From assembly GCA_963845485.1 (NCBI GenBank), contig CAWJSI010000008.1, forward strand, positions 62,001-126,000: DNA of 64,000 nucleotides, read 5' to 3'. Made by a program: the position numbers and the translations under genes. Numbering within the stretch: the stretch's first letter is position 1; each line of letters begins with the position of its first letter. Under the pieces are notes generated by a model. That model did not search any database. It was not told the origin of the DNA and was given only the letters and a program-made list of their open reading frames with translations. This DNA is from Bog-756 sp963845485 (lineage in GTDB: Bacteria; Actinomycetota; Acidimicrobiia; Acidimicrobiales; RAAP-2). Below, piece after piece: positions 1 to 9,175 of the stretch.

Positions 1-1207
1 GACTCCGACAAAGTCCTTCGCAACTCCCTGACCGCGTGTGCCCTCCTCGGACTGCTCGGGTATCTCGTCGGCATCGTCTTGGCGGGACTGATCGGTCGGT
101 CTACCTCGGCGGTCGTCGACTTCGCGCTGGCCGGATTCTTCCTTCCCCTGGAAGGCATCACCACGTCGCTGACTGGAGCCCTCGACGGACGGGGGCTCAT
201 CACCCAGCGGTCGATCGTGTCGCTGTTCCGCCTGGGCCTGGGTCCGCTGATCGGGATCATCGTCATCGAGCTGACCTACAACATTCGCCTGGCCATGGTC
301 GGTCTGGCCATCGGGCCCACCGTGGCCACGGTGGTGGCGGTGATCATCACCTACCGCTATCGCGTCTGGTCGCTGCGGGTCCGCCTGAATCCGATGGCTG
401 GACGATCCCTCATCCGTCAGGCGATTCCCTTTGCCGTCATCGTCGGAGCCAGCGCCACCTTGGCTCGCATCGACGTCCTGATCCTCTCGGCCATTTCGTC
501 AAAGGTCGAGACTGCCGACTACAACCTGGCCCTCCGGGCCGTCGAGGCACTCCAATATCCCTTGTGGGCCATGTTGGGTCCGACGCTGTACCTGTTCTCC
601 AAGCGATTGGCCGCCCGGGACGTCGAGGGGGCTGTTCGCGCCTACCAGGTAGTGATCAAAGCGTTCTTTGCCATCAGCCTCCCATTGGCGGCGGGAGCGG
701 TCGTACTCGGTCACCAGGTCATTGAGGCAATCTTCGGGCAGGCCTACGCCGGAGCCGGTACACCCCTCGTCATCTCTGTCCACCGGGCTATGGCTCACCT
801 ATGTGATCGGCCTCGGCGGGATGTTCGTCACCTCGTTCCCGGCCATGCGCCCCGTGGTCATCATGATCGTCGTGGTCGATCTGGCGGCCATCATCGTCCA
901 GATGCCCTTCATCTTCCGATGGGGTGCCATCGGCGCTTCGATCGGGCTGCTGATTGGCGAGGTCCTCACCGCGACGGTTCAGCTCATGTTCGTTCGCCGT
1001 ACCCTCCACGTGTGGCTTCCGGCTTTTCCATCGTGGCGACTCGTGCTTCCCGCGATCGGTTGCGCTGGGGCGGCACTGTCCCTGCGCTCCACCTCGCTGG
1101 TCGGAGCCATCGCCGCGGGAGGTGTGGCTTATGGGGCACTGGTCATCATCACGAAGGGCCTTACCCGAGAAGAGGCCCGAGGTTTCGTGTCCTTGATCCG
1201 TCGCTAA
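1..1207 (+). CDS. Wzx-type polysaccharide flippase, 5' partial, frame break near 775-785
   Basis: This looks like the C-terminal part of a multi-helix lipid-linked oligosaccharide flippase of the polysaccharide biosynthesis/MATE-like superfamily, which would move undecaprenyl-linked repeat units across the membrane. The window opens inside the gene. Frame 1 is read from base 1 and gives successive hydrophobic helices with short charged loops, up to 'PLVI' near base 774. The protein then continues in frame 2 as 'LSTGLWLTYVIGLGGMFV' and further helices to a TAA at 1205-1207. Removing one base in the stretch 'atctctg' joins the two halves smoothly. The family assignment rests on topology and on the polysaccharide gene context, not on a diagnostic motif. 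The missing 5' end lies outside the window. Confidence 0.75.
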
Positions 1208-1382
1208 CCCTCTGACCGGCTACGGTCACCCGGGGATGTCCATACCACCCGAACCCACACCAGCACCTTTGATCAACGCGCGGCGACCGCGCTCCGAGAC
1301 CTCAGCCGTTGGCTGATCGGCGAATCATCCCCGGCGTCCAAGAACCGGACCATCGGGATAGCTCGCGGGCAGGGCGCACGCT

Positions 1383-2789
1383 GTGATTGTGGCGATCGTG
1401 CTCGTGGTCGTCGCCGTGGCCACCTCGACGAACTCGACGACATCGACGGCCCCCGACGCTCGGCGGGGGTCAGCCAGCATCGCCCGCAGCGGCCCGAAGA
1501 AGGTACAACTGCCCTTTGTGGCGAAGACACCACGGGTCCGCGCTCGTCAAGACTCCCCCGGCCGCCATCGCCCACGACTGCTCACACGATGTCGGGGCCG
1601 CGCTGCGGAAGTGGTTGTGGTCCCTTCCCCACGGTACGGCGAAACGGCCGATTGTGGTCAACTTCCCCCAAGGCGCTTGTTATACGGTCAATGAGGCCCT
1701 GTACCTTCGAGGGTTGACCCACATCACGATCAACGGGCACGGGGCAGAGTTCCGAGAGGACGACCCCCAGGTCACTACGATCGGGCCGTTGCCTGTCGAC
1801 CACCCCTACTGCGGATCGACCATCGACGAACAATCGGGCACACTCGATGTCCGCCATTCCGATCATGTGGTGGTTCGAGGGTGGTTGTGACATCACGCTC
1901 ACCAACATGGAGATCGTGGGCCCGAACCGGAGCGGTGTGGTCGGCTCGGAGACGGACTCCGGGATCCAGCTATCGGGCGTACAGCGGACGACGATCGAAA
2001 ATGTGACGGAGCGTGACGTCGATGGCGACTTCGTCACGGTCACCGGCCTCCACGAGGGGAGCCCCGAGGACGGAGGGGGCATCGCCATCTTCCCCTCGCG
2101 CTACGTGGGCCATCAAGAACAACATCTTCGCCCGAAGTGGGCGCCAGGGCATCACGCCACAGTACGTTGACCACCTGACGGTTACCGGCAACACCTTCAG
2201 CGGAGTTGCCTTCACCGACATCGACCTCGAGGCCGACGAGCAGGGGGGATGCTCCTGCAATGTCACCGTGGACGACAACAACTTCGTCGGGCCGCTCGCC
2301 TATCTCGTGGCCGGATTGACCGGACTGTCCATCCAGCACTTCGCCTTTACCGACAACACGCTGACCGCAGGAGCACAGATGAAGGTGCAGTTCGCACCCC
2401 AACTGCCGTCCTCGGGCATCGTCATTGCGGGCAACAAGGGGCAGACAGCATCGACCTGGCCCTGGCCCAGCATCGGAATCGGCTACTCGGTCGACGGCGA
2501 CGGGGTCGGCAGCGTGAGCAATGTCGTCATTAGGGATAACACCATTCCCGCCCCGAAGGACGGCCGGACCTTCGTGCTGGCCGGAGCCCAAGCCTCCCAG
2601 GTGCATGTGATCCTGAACGAGATCGCCGGACTCGCCCCGTCGGGGTTGCTCCTCAACCACGGCGCATCGTCCAACGGGACCTGCGGAAACACCGCAGGCC
2701 CAATGGGCCGGCTCTCGACCATCCCTGCTGAGCGAACCTGGGACCGAGGGTCAGACCCGGCGTGGCTCGCTGCAACCAGCGGCGGTTAG
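1383..2789 (+). pseudogene. Right-handed beta-helix surface protein, broken by three frame changes
   Basis: This is a secreted parallel beta-helix (pectate-lyase-like) protein in three or more pieces. A signal-anchor-like start 'MIVAIVLVVVAVA' at 1383 runs in frame 3. The sequence moves to frame 1 near 1540 ('HDCSHDVGAALRKWLWSLP'), to frame 2 near 1850 ('WWFEGGCDITLTNMEIVGPN') and back to frame 3 near 2095 ('IKNNIFARSGRQGITPQ'). Each change equals one extra base. The order of segments matches the beta-helix protein at 40433-42893 motif for motif (DCSHDV, GGxDIT, SGRQGITP, FAFTDNTL, CGNT). This copy stops soon after CGNT and lacks the Ig-like and repeat domains. The true N-terminus is unresolved: reading frames from an ATG at 1236 also break. 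Its stop overlaps the convergent gene at 2786 by four bases. Degradation and sequence error are both possible. Confidence 0.7.
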
Positions 2790-3142
2790 ATGGAGACCGC
2801 TCCGGTCCCCGACTCTGTTCCCGTCTCGGTTGCCGCCTCCGCCCCGGTCTCGATTCCTGGCTCGGATGCCTCAGCGAGACCATCTCCCCCAGGCGCCACT
2901 GCGGCCGGCTGGGACCGTCGGGCCAGAACGGCGATTCCGGCGGCGATGACCAAAAGCACGACTCCGATCACTCCGGTGATCGCCGCCCGCTTGTGGTACG
3001 TCCCTCCGCCCGGATGTCCTCCTGGGATGAAGCCCGGGAGGGAATGGATCGGAACAGTCGCGTAGATCACTCCGACGATGACAAATATGACTCCGATGAC
3101 GCCGATAATTCCGGCGATCACCCACTTGCCCGTGTTGGACAC
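2786..3142 (-). CDS. Small two-helix membrane protein of unknown function
   Basis: This encodes 118 residues. Helix one lies near residues 7-28 (rich in I, V and G) and helix two near 53-73. They are separated by a Gly/Pro/His loop and followed by a Thr/Glu/Gly-rich tail of about 40 residues. The start is a GTG at 3142 with a strong ribosome binding site (AAAGGGAGGG) six to ten bases upstream. It lies just downstream of the LPFTG protein on the same strand and may be co-transcribed with it. I do not recognise a family. The topology and acidic tail suggest a small envelope-associated protein, but no function can be assigned. Confidence 0.7.
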   Translation of the reverse strand: MSNTGKWVIAGIIGVIGVIFVIVGVIYATVPIHSLPGFIPGGHPGGGTYHKRAAITGVIGVVLLVIAAGIAVLARRSQPAAVAPGGDGLAEASEPGIETGAEAATETGTESGTGAVSI

Positions 3143-3223
3143 GTTGCCCTCCCTTTGTCGTTGCGCTGCACCTGCCCGGTTAGCGCTGCCCCCTGAATCC
3201 CAGATTCTATGCCGCTCTGGGAT

Positions 3224-3970
3224 TCAGTGTCCTATGAACCAATCCAGCATCGATCCCACCTGCCGGGCGGCCCCGGTTTCCGTCAGCCAGCGCAGCCGTC
3301 GCATCGACCGGGGCTCGGTTACCAAGATCATCCCGATGGCTACGGCGGCGAGCCCTGACAGCAGGAAGGGGGTGATATCCATCCCGGTAAAGGGCAAGGT
3401 AGCGGCGGTGGTGGTGGCCGATGTGGTGCCGGTCGAAGTGTTCGCGCTGTTCGAGCTGGTTGCCGAGGTGAGCGAGGTATTCGGATCCGTACCCGTCGAT
3501 GAATAGGTCGAGGTCCCAGGAGTGGATTGACTCGTACCGCCTCCACCGACCGGCGGGGTGGCCCCGCCCCCTCCGTTGGGAGGAGGTACTACCGACCCGG
3601 GGCAGGTGTGGATGCTCTCCCTGGTACCCGTCTGATAAGCCCATGGCGCAGGGCCCACCAACGCGTCAGCTTGGATGACACCGCAGAAGTTCGGGGGATA
3701 GGGCACCGATAGCGTTCCCGAGGTGCCGGTGACCGAAGCGACCGTCGGTTGGCCCGCTCGTCCGGGTTCATTCACGTAGAGCATCCACGTACACGAGGAT
3801 CCGCCGGAAGGACAGGACCCTGTGGGAATGGTCATCTCCACGAGCTGACGAGTCGAACTGAAGCTCAGCGTCGGCGAACTCCCGTCTGCTCCCGCCGATC
3901 CACTCCAGAAAATTCCTGCCCCCAGGAGCGCCAGAACCGAGACGATCCCTACGAGCCGCCACTGCTTCAC
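3224..3970 (-). CDS. Secreted protein with an LPFTG sortase-type anchor motif
   Basis: This 248-residue protein starts at a GTG (3970) behind an AAGAGGAG ribosome binding site. Residues 1-28 form a signal peptide ending near 'GSAGA'. An extracellular part with paired cysteines (SCPSGGSSC) is followed by a Gly/Pro and then a Ser/Thr-rich stalk typical of wall-spanning linkers. It ends with LPFTG, a hydrophobic helix and basic residues, the layout of a sortase substrate. The tail after the helix is about 35 residues, longer than the usual few basic residues. No sortase gene is in the window. I infer that it is wall-linked or membrane-anchored on the outside; what it binds is unknown. Confidence 0.8.
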   Translation of the reverse strand: MKQWRLVGIVSVLALLGAGIFWSGSAGADGSSPTLSFSSTRQLVEMTIPTGSCPSGGSSCTWMLYVNEPGRAGQPTVASVTGTSGTLSVPYPPNFCGVIQADALVGPAPWAYQTGTRESIHTCPGSVVPPPNGGGGATPPVGGGGTSQSTPGTSTYSSTGTDPNTSLTSATSSNSANTSTGTTSATTTAATLPFTGMDITPFLLSGLAAVAIGMILVTEPRSMRRLRWLTETGAARQVGSMLDWFIGH

Positions 3971-4262
3971 TGTCTACTCCTCTTGGCGCTCGATTTACCG
4001 TTCGCGACTCTCACGCACCCACGCACAATTTCAACACCAGTTGCACTATGTCTCAGTGGCCTGGCAATGGCAACTACCGGTGACACCGTAGGGCTATTAT
4101 CCCAGCTCAGAGCGGGTGGCGGCTCACGAAAAGTGACCGAATGGCAACCAACAGTGACCGCTTGAGCGATTCCACAGTCTGTGCAAGAGGGGGCCGTACA
4201 CTACCGACGGTCCTCTGAGCGCATGCCTGGAGGCTGTGACAATTGTGCCGGAGGCAATGGCA
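3971..4262. other. Divergent intergenic region upstream of the LPFTG gene and the GNAT gene
   Basis: These 292 bases separate two divergently transcribed genes, so they should carry promoters in both directions. I see no open frame with convincing coding character, no tRNA and no strong hairpin. A GGAGG at 4250-4254 is the likely ribosome binding site of the downstream acetyltransferase. No promoter hexamers are clear enough to call. Confidence 0.5.
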
Positions 4263-4880
4263 ATGGACCCGAACCCACAGTCCGGACCGGTGCTTCGCGT
4301 CGGCACCGAAGACGACGCCACGGATGTGGCGCGGCTCCATGGCCGTCAGATCGGCGAGGGATTCTTGTCGTCGCTCGGCCCGAGCTTTCTCCGTTTGCTC
4401 TACCGCCGGATCGCGCGCACACCCGACTCGTTCCTGCTCGTCGTGGCCGATGGTGACCGACCGGTCGGGTTCGTCGCCGGCACTTCCGACGTCCGGGGGC
4501 TGTACCGAAGCTTCGTGCTGCGAGACGGGGCCGCTGTCGTACTGACCTCCGCCCCACGTCTCCTCCGTTCATGGCGGTCCGTCTTCGAGACACTCGGTCA
4601 CGGCGGCACTGAATCGGCGGCGGGAGCCGAGCTACTCGCCATTGCTGTCGACCCGAGCCATCAGAGTCACGGTACCGGTCGACTGTTGGTTGAGGGCTTT
4701 CTGGCGGAGTTGCACAGCCGAGCCATCGACTCGGCCCACGTGGTCGTAGCCGCCGACAATCGTCGGGCCATCGCCCTCTACGAGCGCTGCGGCTTTCGGA
4801 CCCTGACCGAGTTCGAGCTCCATGCCGGCGCCACCTCCCTCGACATGCGCTGGCCACCTCCGGGCGGGACCACGACGTGA
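4263..4880 (+). CDS. GNAT-family N-acetyltransferase
   Basis: This acyl-CoA-dependent N-acetyltransferase of the GNAT fold has about 205 residues. The region 'LLAIAVDPSHQSHGTGRLLV' carries the beta4 strand and the Q/R-x-x-G-x-G/A acetyl-CoA loop, and 'NRRAIALYERCGF' is the typical C-terminal motif. I chose the ATG at 4263 because GGAGG (4250-4254) sits eight bases upstream; a GTG at 4236 is in frame but lacks such a site. Its stop overlaps the next gene's start (GTGA), so it is translationally coupled to the phosphotransferase and then to a DegT aminotransferase. That order suggests it acetylates a UDP-4-amino-sugar, the job PglD does in bacillosamine synthesis, though PglD is a different fold. 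The substrate is an inference. Confidence 0.85.
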   Translation: MDPNPQSGPVLRVGTEDDATDVARLHGRQIGEGFLSSLGPSFLRLLYRRIARTPDSFLLVVADGDRPVGFVAGTSDVRGLYRSFVLRDGAAVVLTSAPRLLRSWRSVFETLGHGGTESAAGAELLAIAVDPSHQSHGTGRLLVEGFLAELHSRAIDSAHVVVAADNRRAIALYERCGFRTLTEFELHAGATSLDMRWPPPGGTTT

Positions 4881-5842
4881 CGACCGCTGCGACCGTCGTG
4901 GTCGTCACCAGCTTTGCCGTGGCGTTGCTGGCCACACCGATCTGCATCCGGTTGGCACGACGCTCGGGCACGCTGGACCACGCCGGCCCGTTGAAACCAC
5001 AAACCGAGGCCGTCCCGTACTTGGGGGGCCTGGCCGTGTTCGTCGGCCTGGTGGTCGGGATAGCTCCCCATCGAGCGTCCAGCCTCATCCCGCTCGCCGG
5101 GGCACTGGTTGTCGGTCTGGCCGACGATCGGCGGGATCTGGCACCGGGACTCCGCCTGGTCGCCGAGGTGGCTATCGGTGTCTGCGTCGCCCTGACCCAA
5201 CCGGTTCACGTGGCCGGGTGGGTGGGTGCCCCCCTCATCATCGTGGGCACCGTGCTGCTCATCAACGGGGTCAACCTGCTCGACGGACTGGACACGCTCG
5301 CCGCTGGAGTCACCACAGCGGCCGGACTCGGCTTCGCCCTGGTGGTCACCGGCACGGCACGGCTCATCGCCGTTTCGCTGATCGCCTCACTACTGGCCTT
5401 CTTGTGGTTCAACCGACCTCCGGCCCGTATCTACCTGGGTGACGGAGGGTCGTATCTTCTGGGTACGAGCCTCGCCGTACTCCTCACGACAGCCTGGGCC
5501 CCCGGGGTAGGTACGGCCACCGGCCTGATCTCGCTGGCGCTGGTGGCCATCCCGGTAGCCGAGTTGACCTGCGCCATGATCCGTCGAGCCCGAAGCCGGC
5601 AATCACTCACCACGGGCGACCGTCAGCACCCCTACGATCGGTTGGTAGCGAGGGGGTGGCCACGGATGGCAGCCAGTGGTGTCTACATAGGGATGGAGCT
5701 GATCGTGGTCATCGCGGTTGCCCTGGCGCCCCGTCATTCCAACGGCCTGGCCCTAACGTTCGACGTCGTGGTCGGGGCCGTGGTGCTGGCCGCGGCTGCC
5801 GCCGCCGGAGGGATGTCACCGGCTGTTGAGCTCCCAGCATGA
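4877..5842 (+). CDS. WecA/MraY-like polyprenyl-phosphate sugar-1-phosphate transferase
   Basis: This integral membrane enzyme of the glycosyltransferase-4/MraY-WecA family transfers a sugar-1-phosphate from a UDP-sugar to undecaprenyl phosphate, the first committed step of a lipid-linked glycan. It has about ten hydrophobic helices over 321 residues. Family motifs are visible: 'LADDRRDL' (catalytic Asp pair), 'NGVNLLDGLDTLA' near residues 129-141, 'DGGSYLLG' and 'RQHPYDRL' (the HP motif of the last cytoplasmic loop). The start is a GTG sharing GTGA with the preceding gene, and the end overlaps the next gene by ATGA. Whether the sugar is GlcNAc, an acetylated diamino-sugar or something else cannot be read from sequence. 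Confidence 0.9.
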   Translation: MTTAATVVVVTSFAVALLATPICIRLARRSGTLDHAGPLKPQTEAVPYLGGLAVFVGLVVGIAPHRASSLIPLAGALVVGLADDRRDLAPGLRLVAEVAIGVCVALTQPVHVAGWVGAPLIIVGTVLLINGVNLLDGLDTLAAGVTTAAGLGFALVVTGTARLIAVSLIASLLAFLWFNRPPARIYLGDGGSYLLGTSLAVLLTTAWAPGVGTATGLISLALVAIPVAELTCAMIRRARSRQSLTTGDRQHPYDRLVARGWPRMAASGVYIGMELIVVIAVALAPRHSNGLALTFDVVVGAVVLAAAAAAGGMSPAVELPA

Positions 5843-6966
5843 GCAGGCTCTATCTGTCCCCTCCCGAAGTGGGCGACGACGAACGCCGTGCCCTCCTCGA
5901 CGCATTCGACTCCAACTGGATCGCCCCGGTAGGCCCGGCCATCGACGCCTTCGAGCGGGAGGTCGCCGAGCGAGCCGGCGTGGAGCACGCCGTTGCCCTG
6001 TCCAGCGGTACCGCGGCCCTGCACCTCGCCCTGGTCCTGGCCGGGGTCGGTCCAGGCGATGAGGTGCTCGTCCCGTCGTTCACCTTCATCGCCTCCGCGT
6101 CCCCGGTCGTCCACCTGGGTGCCACCCCGGTCTTCATCGACTGCTCCGAGACGAGTTGGAACCTCGACCCCCACCTGGTCGAAGAGGCCCTGTCCAAGCG
6201 AGCGGCGGCAGGATCACCGGCGGCGGCGGTCGTGACGGTCGACCTCTACGGGGAAGCGGCCGACTACGCGCACCTCGAGGACCTGTGTCGGCGCTTCGAG
6301 GTCCCCCTCATCGAAGACGCCGCCGAGGCCATCGGTTCGACCTTCCAGGGCCGACCGGCGGGCGCCTTTGGTGCCGCCGGCGTCTTTTCGTTCAACGGCA
6401 ACAAGATCATCACCACCAGCGGTGGAGGGATGCTGACCACCCGGACGGCGGAGTGGGCTGACCGAGCCCGCCATCTCGCCACTCATGCCCGGGAACCGTT
6501 CGTCCACTACGAGCACAACACGGTGGGCTACAACTTCCGGATGTCGAATCTCCTGGCTGCACTGGGACGGGCCCAGCTGCGAGGCCTCGACAGCCGGATT
6601 GCCCGTCGCAAAGCCATCGATCGAGCCTACGCCGATGCGCTCGGCGGGCTTCCCGGCATCACCACCATGCCCCGCACGATCGAGGGAACGTCGAACTTCT
6701 GGCTGTCGTGCATCCTCATCGATCAGGACGTCTTCGGTGTGGATCGCGAGCGGGTGCGTTTGGCGCTCGAGGAAGCCGATATCGAGTCGCGACCCACCTG
6801 GAAGCCACTCCACCTCCAACCCGCCTTCGTCGAGAACGAGCTGATAGGACCAGGGCACTGCTCCGAGGTTTTCCGGCAAGGTCTGTGCCTACCCACCGGA
6901 TCGGCCATGACACCTTCGGACCTGGACCGTGTCATCGAAATCGTCGGGAACCTCCACCGGGGCTGA
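5839..6966 (+). CDS. DegT/DnrJ/EryC1-type sugar aminotransferase
   Basis: This is a PLP-dependent aminotransferase acting on nucleotide-linked keto-sugars, 375 residues, the normal family length. Visible marks are 'SSGTAALHLAL' (cofactor phosphate site), 'EDAAEAIGS' (Asp that pairs with the pyridine nitrogen) and 'SFNGNKIITTSGGGM' with the Schiff-base lysine at about residue 189. The FNGNK-type motif is typical of enzymes making UDP-4-amino-4,6-dideoxy sugars (PglE-like). A matching 4,6-dehydratase is encoded at 33287, so the two probably work in sequence. It overlaps the preceding gene by ATGA and is the last gene of the coupled trio. The exact sugar is inferred. Confidence 0.92.
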   Translation: MSRLYLSPPEVGDDERRALLDAFDSNWIAPVGPAIDAFEREVAERAGVEHAVALSSGTAALHLALVLAGVGPGDEVLVPSFTFIASASPVVHLGATPVFIDCSETSWNLDPHLVEEALSKRAAAGSPAAAVVTVDLYGEAADYAHLEDLCRRFEVPLIEDAAEAIGSTFQGRPAGAFGAAGVFSFNGNKIITTSGGGMLTTRTAEWADRARHLATHAREPFVHYEHNTVGYNFRMSNLLAALGRAQLRGLDSRIARRKAIDRAYADALGGLPGITTMPRTIEGTSNFWLSCILIDQDVFGVDRERVRLALEEADIESRPTWKPLHLQPAFVENELIGPGHCSEVFRQGLCLPTGSAMTPSDLDRVIEIVGNLHRG

Positions 6967-7049
6967 GGTCGACTCGTCACCGTTCCCGTCCGAGGTCCGG
7001 AACCCAATTTCATTAGGAGCCGCGGCCCCTTCTGCCCTATCCTGAGCCT

Positions 7050-9143
7050 ATGAGTGCGAGCAGGGGGGGACCCGCATCCAACTCGTCGGCGCCATCGATA
7101 CCGAAGGCCCTGGCGTTCTATCTGCCTCAGTACCACCCCATTCCCGAAAATGATGAATGGTGGGGTAAGGGCTTCACGGAGTGGAACAACGTCACCCGGG
7201 CCAAGCCGCTCTTCCCGGGACACTACCAACCCCACGAACCCGGAGAGCTCGGCTACTACGACCTCCGGGTGCCCGAGGTCCGGGCCGCCCAGGCCGAACT
7301 GGCCCGCGACCACGGGGTGTCGGGCTTCATCTACTACCACTACTGGTTCAACGGCCGACGCCTCCTGCAACGTCCGTTCGAAGAGGTCCTAGCTTCTGGG
7401 GAGCCGGACTTCCCGTTCGCCCTGTGCTGGGCCAACGAAGAGTGGACTCGGGGGTGGGATGCCCGGAGTGGCCACGTGCTGATGCGACAGGAGTACAGCA
7501 AGGCCGACGATCTCGCTCATATCCGGTGGCTGCTCGAGGCGTTCGCCGACCCTCGCTACATCACCATCGACGGCCGACCCGTGTTTCTGATCTACCGGCC
7601 CATGCTGCTGCCCGACGCCAAGCGGACGACCGACCTGTGGCGAGCCGAAGCTCAAAAGGCGGGCTTTCCCGACCTCTATCTGTGCTGGGTTGAATCATGG
7701 GGCCCGCCCCCCGACGACCAGGGTCCCGAGGCGTTCGGTATTGACGCGTCGGTCGGATTCATGCCGCTTCACGGCCAGCAGCTGCATCAGCCCCTCGAGA
7801 CCCTGCGCGGTCATCGCGTGCTCGACTACCCATCAGCCGCCAAAGTCCATACCGAACTGAATCATCAGCGGTGGAAGCGATTCCCGTCGGTGATGGTCGG
7901 CTGGGACAACACGGCCCGCCGGGCTAGGGGCGCCACCATCTACGAAGGAGCAACGCCAGAGCGTTATGAGGCCTGGCTGCGCACCACCGCCCAATCGCTC
8001 GCCGACGTGCGACCCGAGGAGAACTACCTGTTCATTCTGGCCTGGAACGAGTGGGCCGAGGGCAACCATCTCGAGCCCGACCTGCGATACGGGCGCGCCT
8101 TCCTGGAGGCGACCAGGGCCGTGCTGTTGGATCCAGTCCACAGTTACCGGCGCCGGATACCTGGCCTCGGCGACGATGGCGCGGCGGACCTCGCCAGTGC
8201 GGCGGAGTCCGAAGTCGATGACGAGACTGAACGGTTCGACGAAATCACAGCCAACGCAGTCGAACTGCTGAGCGAGCTCCAGCTTGACCCCACCGATCCT
8301 GTCATCCACCTTGGGTCGGCGGCCGGTCGAAATCTGGGCTCCGCCCTGCGCTCCCGCGGCATCGAGGTGATCCACCGCCAGGTAACCGATCCGATCTCGC
8401 TGAAGGCAGATCTCGATGACGTGAACGGTCCCAGCGGATTCGTCCTTCTCGACCTCCTGGAACACCTCACCGAACCACAGGAGCTCCTTTCTGCCCTCTC
8501 TGCGTGGTCGCTCGAGCACGGCGCTCCGCCCCTCGTACTCGCCGTCCCCCACGTGGGTCACGTCGACGTAGGCCTTGGATTGCTCGGCGGACGATTCGAC
8601 CTGGGGACATCAGGTCCGAACGAGGCGGCGACCGTGCGGTTCTTCACCGAGGAGAGCCTGCGTCGCCTGTGCGAGCGATCGGGCTGGCGTCTCGAGTCCC
8701 GTGACGATGTCCGCCATCTGCATTCAGTCGCCCATCCGATCGAACTGCTCGACCGGCTTCCTGAAGAGATGGTCGGTGCCCTCCATGCCACGGCCCAGGC
8801 CGTCAATCCCAACTGGTCGGTCACCCACTTCGTATGGGCACTGTCCCCAGTTCCGGTGGCTGCCGCCCCCCAATCCTACGACGAGGCAGTGCGCCCTCGA
8901 GCTGACGAACCCGAGGACACCATCGACCCGGAGGCCACGGCGGCCATCGCCGAGTACCTGGCCTCTGTCGGACTCGTCGTGAGTGAGGCCAACCGCCGGA
9001 TGGCTGCCGCCCAGTTGCTCCATGGATCGTTGGGCGCCACCCAATCCTCATTGTCCGTTTCCAAGCAGGTGTTCCTTGAGCTCGCCTACGGATCCCCCCG
9101 ACGGGCCGCCATCTTCAAGCGTGTCTACAGCTGGCTGCGCTGA
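7050..9143 (+). CDS. WbsX-like (GH99-like) domain fused to a methyltransferase-like domain
   Basis: This is a two-domain protein of 697 residues. Residues about 18-365 match the WbsX/GH99-like domain of O-antigen and capsule loci, with 'AFYLPQYHPIPENDEWWG', 'CWANEEWTRGWD' and 'AWNEWAEGNHLEPD'. Residues about 405-580 look like a class I SAM-dependent methyltransferase ('HLGSAAGRNLGSAL', 'FVLLDLLEHLTEP'), with a weakened glycine-rich motif I. The likely role is processing or transfer of a sugar in the growing glycan, coupled to methylation. The domain pairing is typical of large modular enzymes in this class of loci. The start is an ATG at 7050; no strong ribosome binding site is seen. The precise reaction is unknown. 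Confidence 0.85.
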   Translation: MSASRGGPASNSSAPSIPKALAFYLPQYHPIPENDEWWGKGFTEWNNVTRAKPLFPGHYQPHEPGELGYYDLRVPEVRAAQAELARDHGVSGFIYYHYWFNGRRLLQRPFEEVLASGEPDFPFALCWANEEWTRGWDARSGHVLMRQEYSKADDLAHIRWLLEAFADPRYITIDGRPVFLIYRPMLLPDAKRTTDLWRAEAQKAGFPDLYLCWVESWGPPPDDQGPEAFGIDASVGFMPLHGQQLHQPLETLRGHRVLDYPSAAKVHTELNHQRWKRFPSVMVGWDNTARRARGATIYEGATPERYEAWLRTTAQSLADVRPEENYLFILAWNEWAEGNHLEPDLRYGRAFLEATRAVLLDPVHSYRRRIPGLGDDGAADLASAAESEVDDETERFDEITANAVELLSELQLDPTDPVIHLGSAAGRNLGSALRSRGIEVIHRQVTDPISLKADLDDVNGPSGFVLLDLLEHLTEPQELLSALSAWSLEHGAPPLVLAVPHVGHVDVGLGLLGGRFDLGTSGPNEAATVRFFTEESLRRLCERSGWRLESRDDVRHLHSVAHPIELLDRLPEEMVGALHATAQAVNPNWSVTHFVWALSPVPVAAAPQSYDEAVRPRADEPEDTIDPEATAAIAEYLASVGLVVSEANRRMAAAQLLHGSLGATQSSLSVSKQVFLELAYGSPRRAAIFKRVYSWLR

Positions 9144-9175
9144 TCACTCTGGCTGCGCAGCGGAAGGACCTCACC

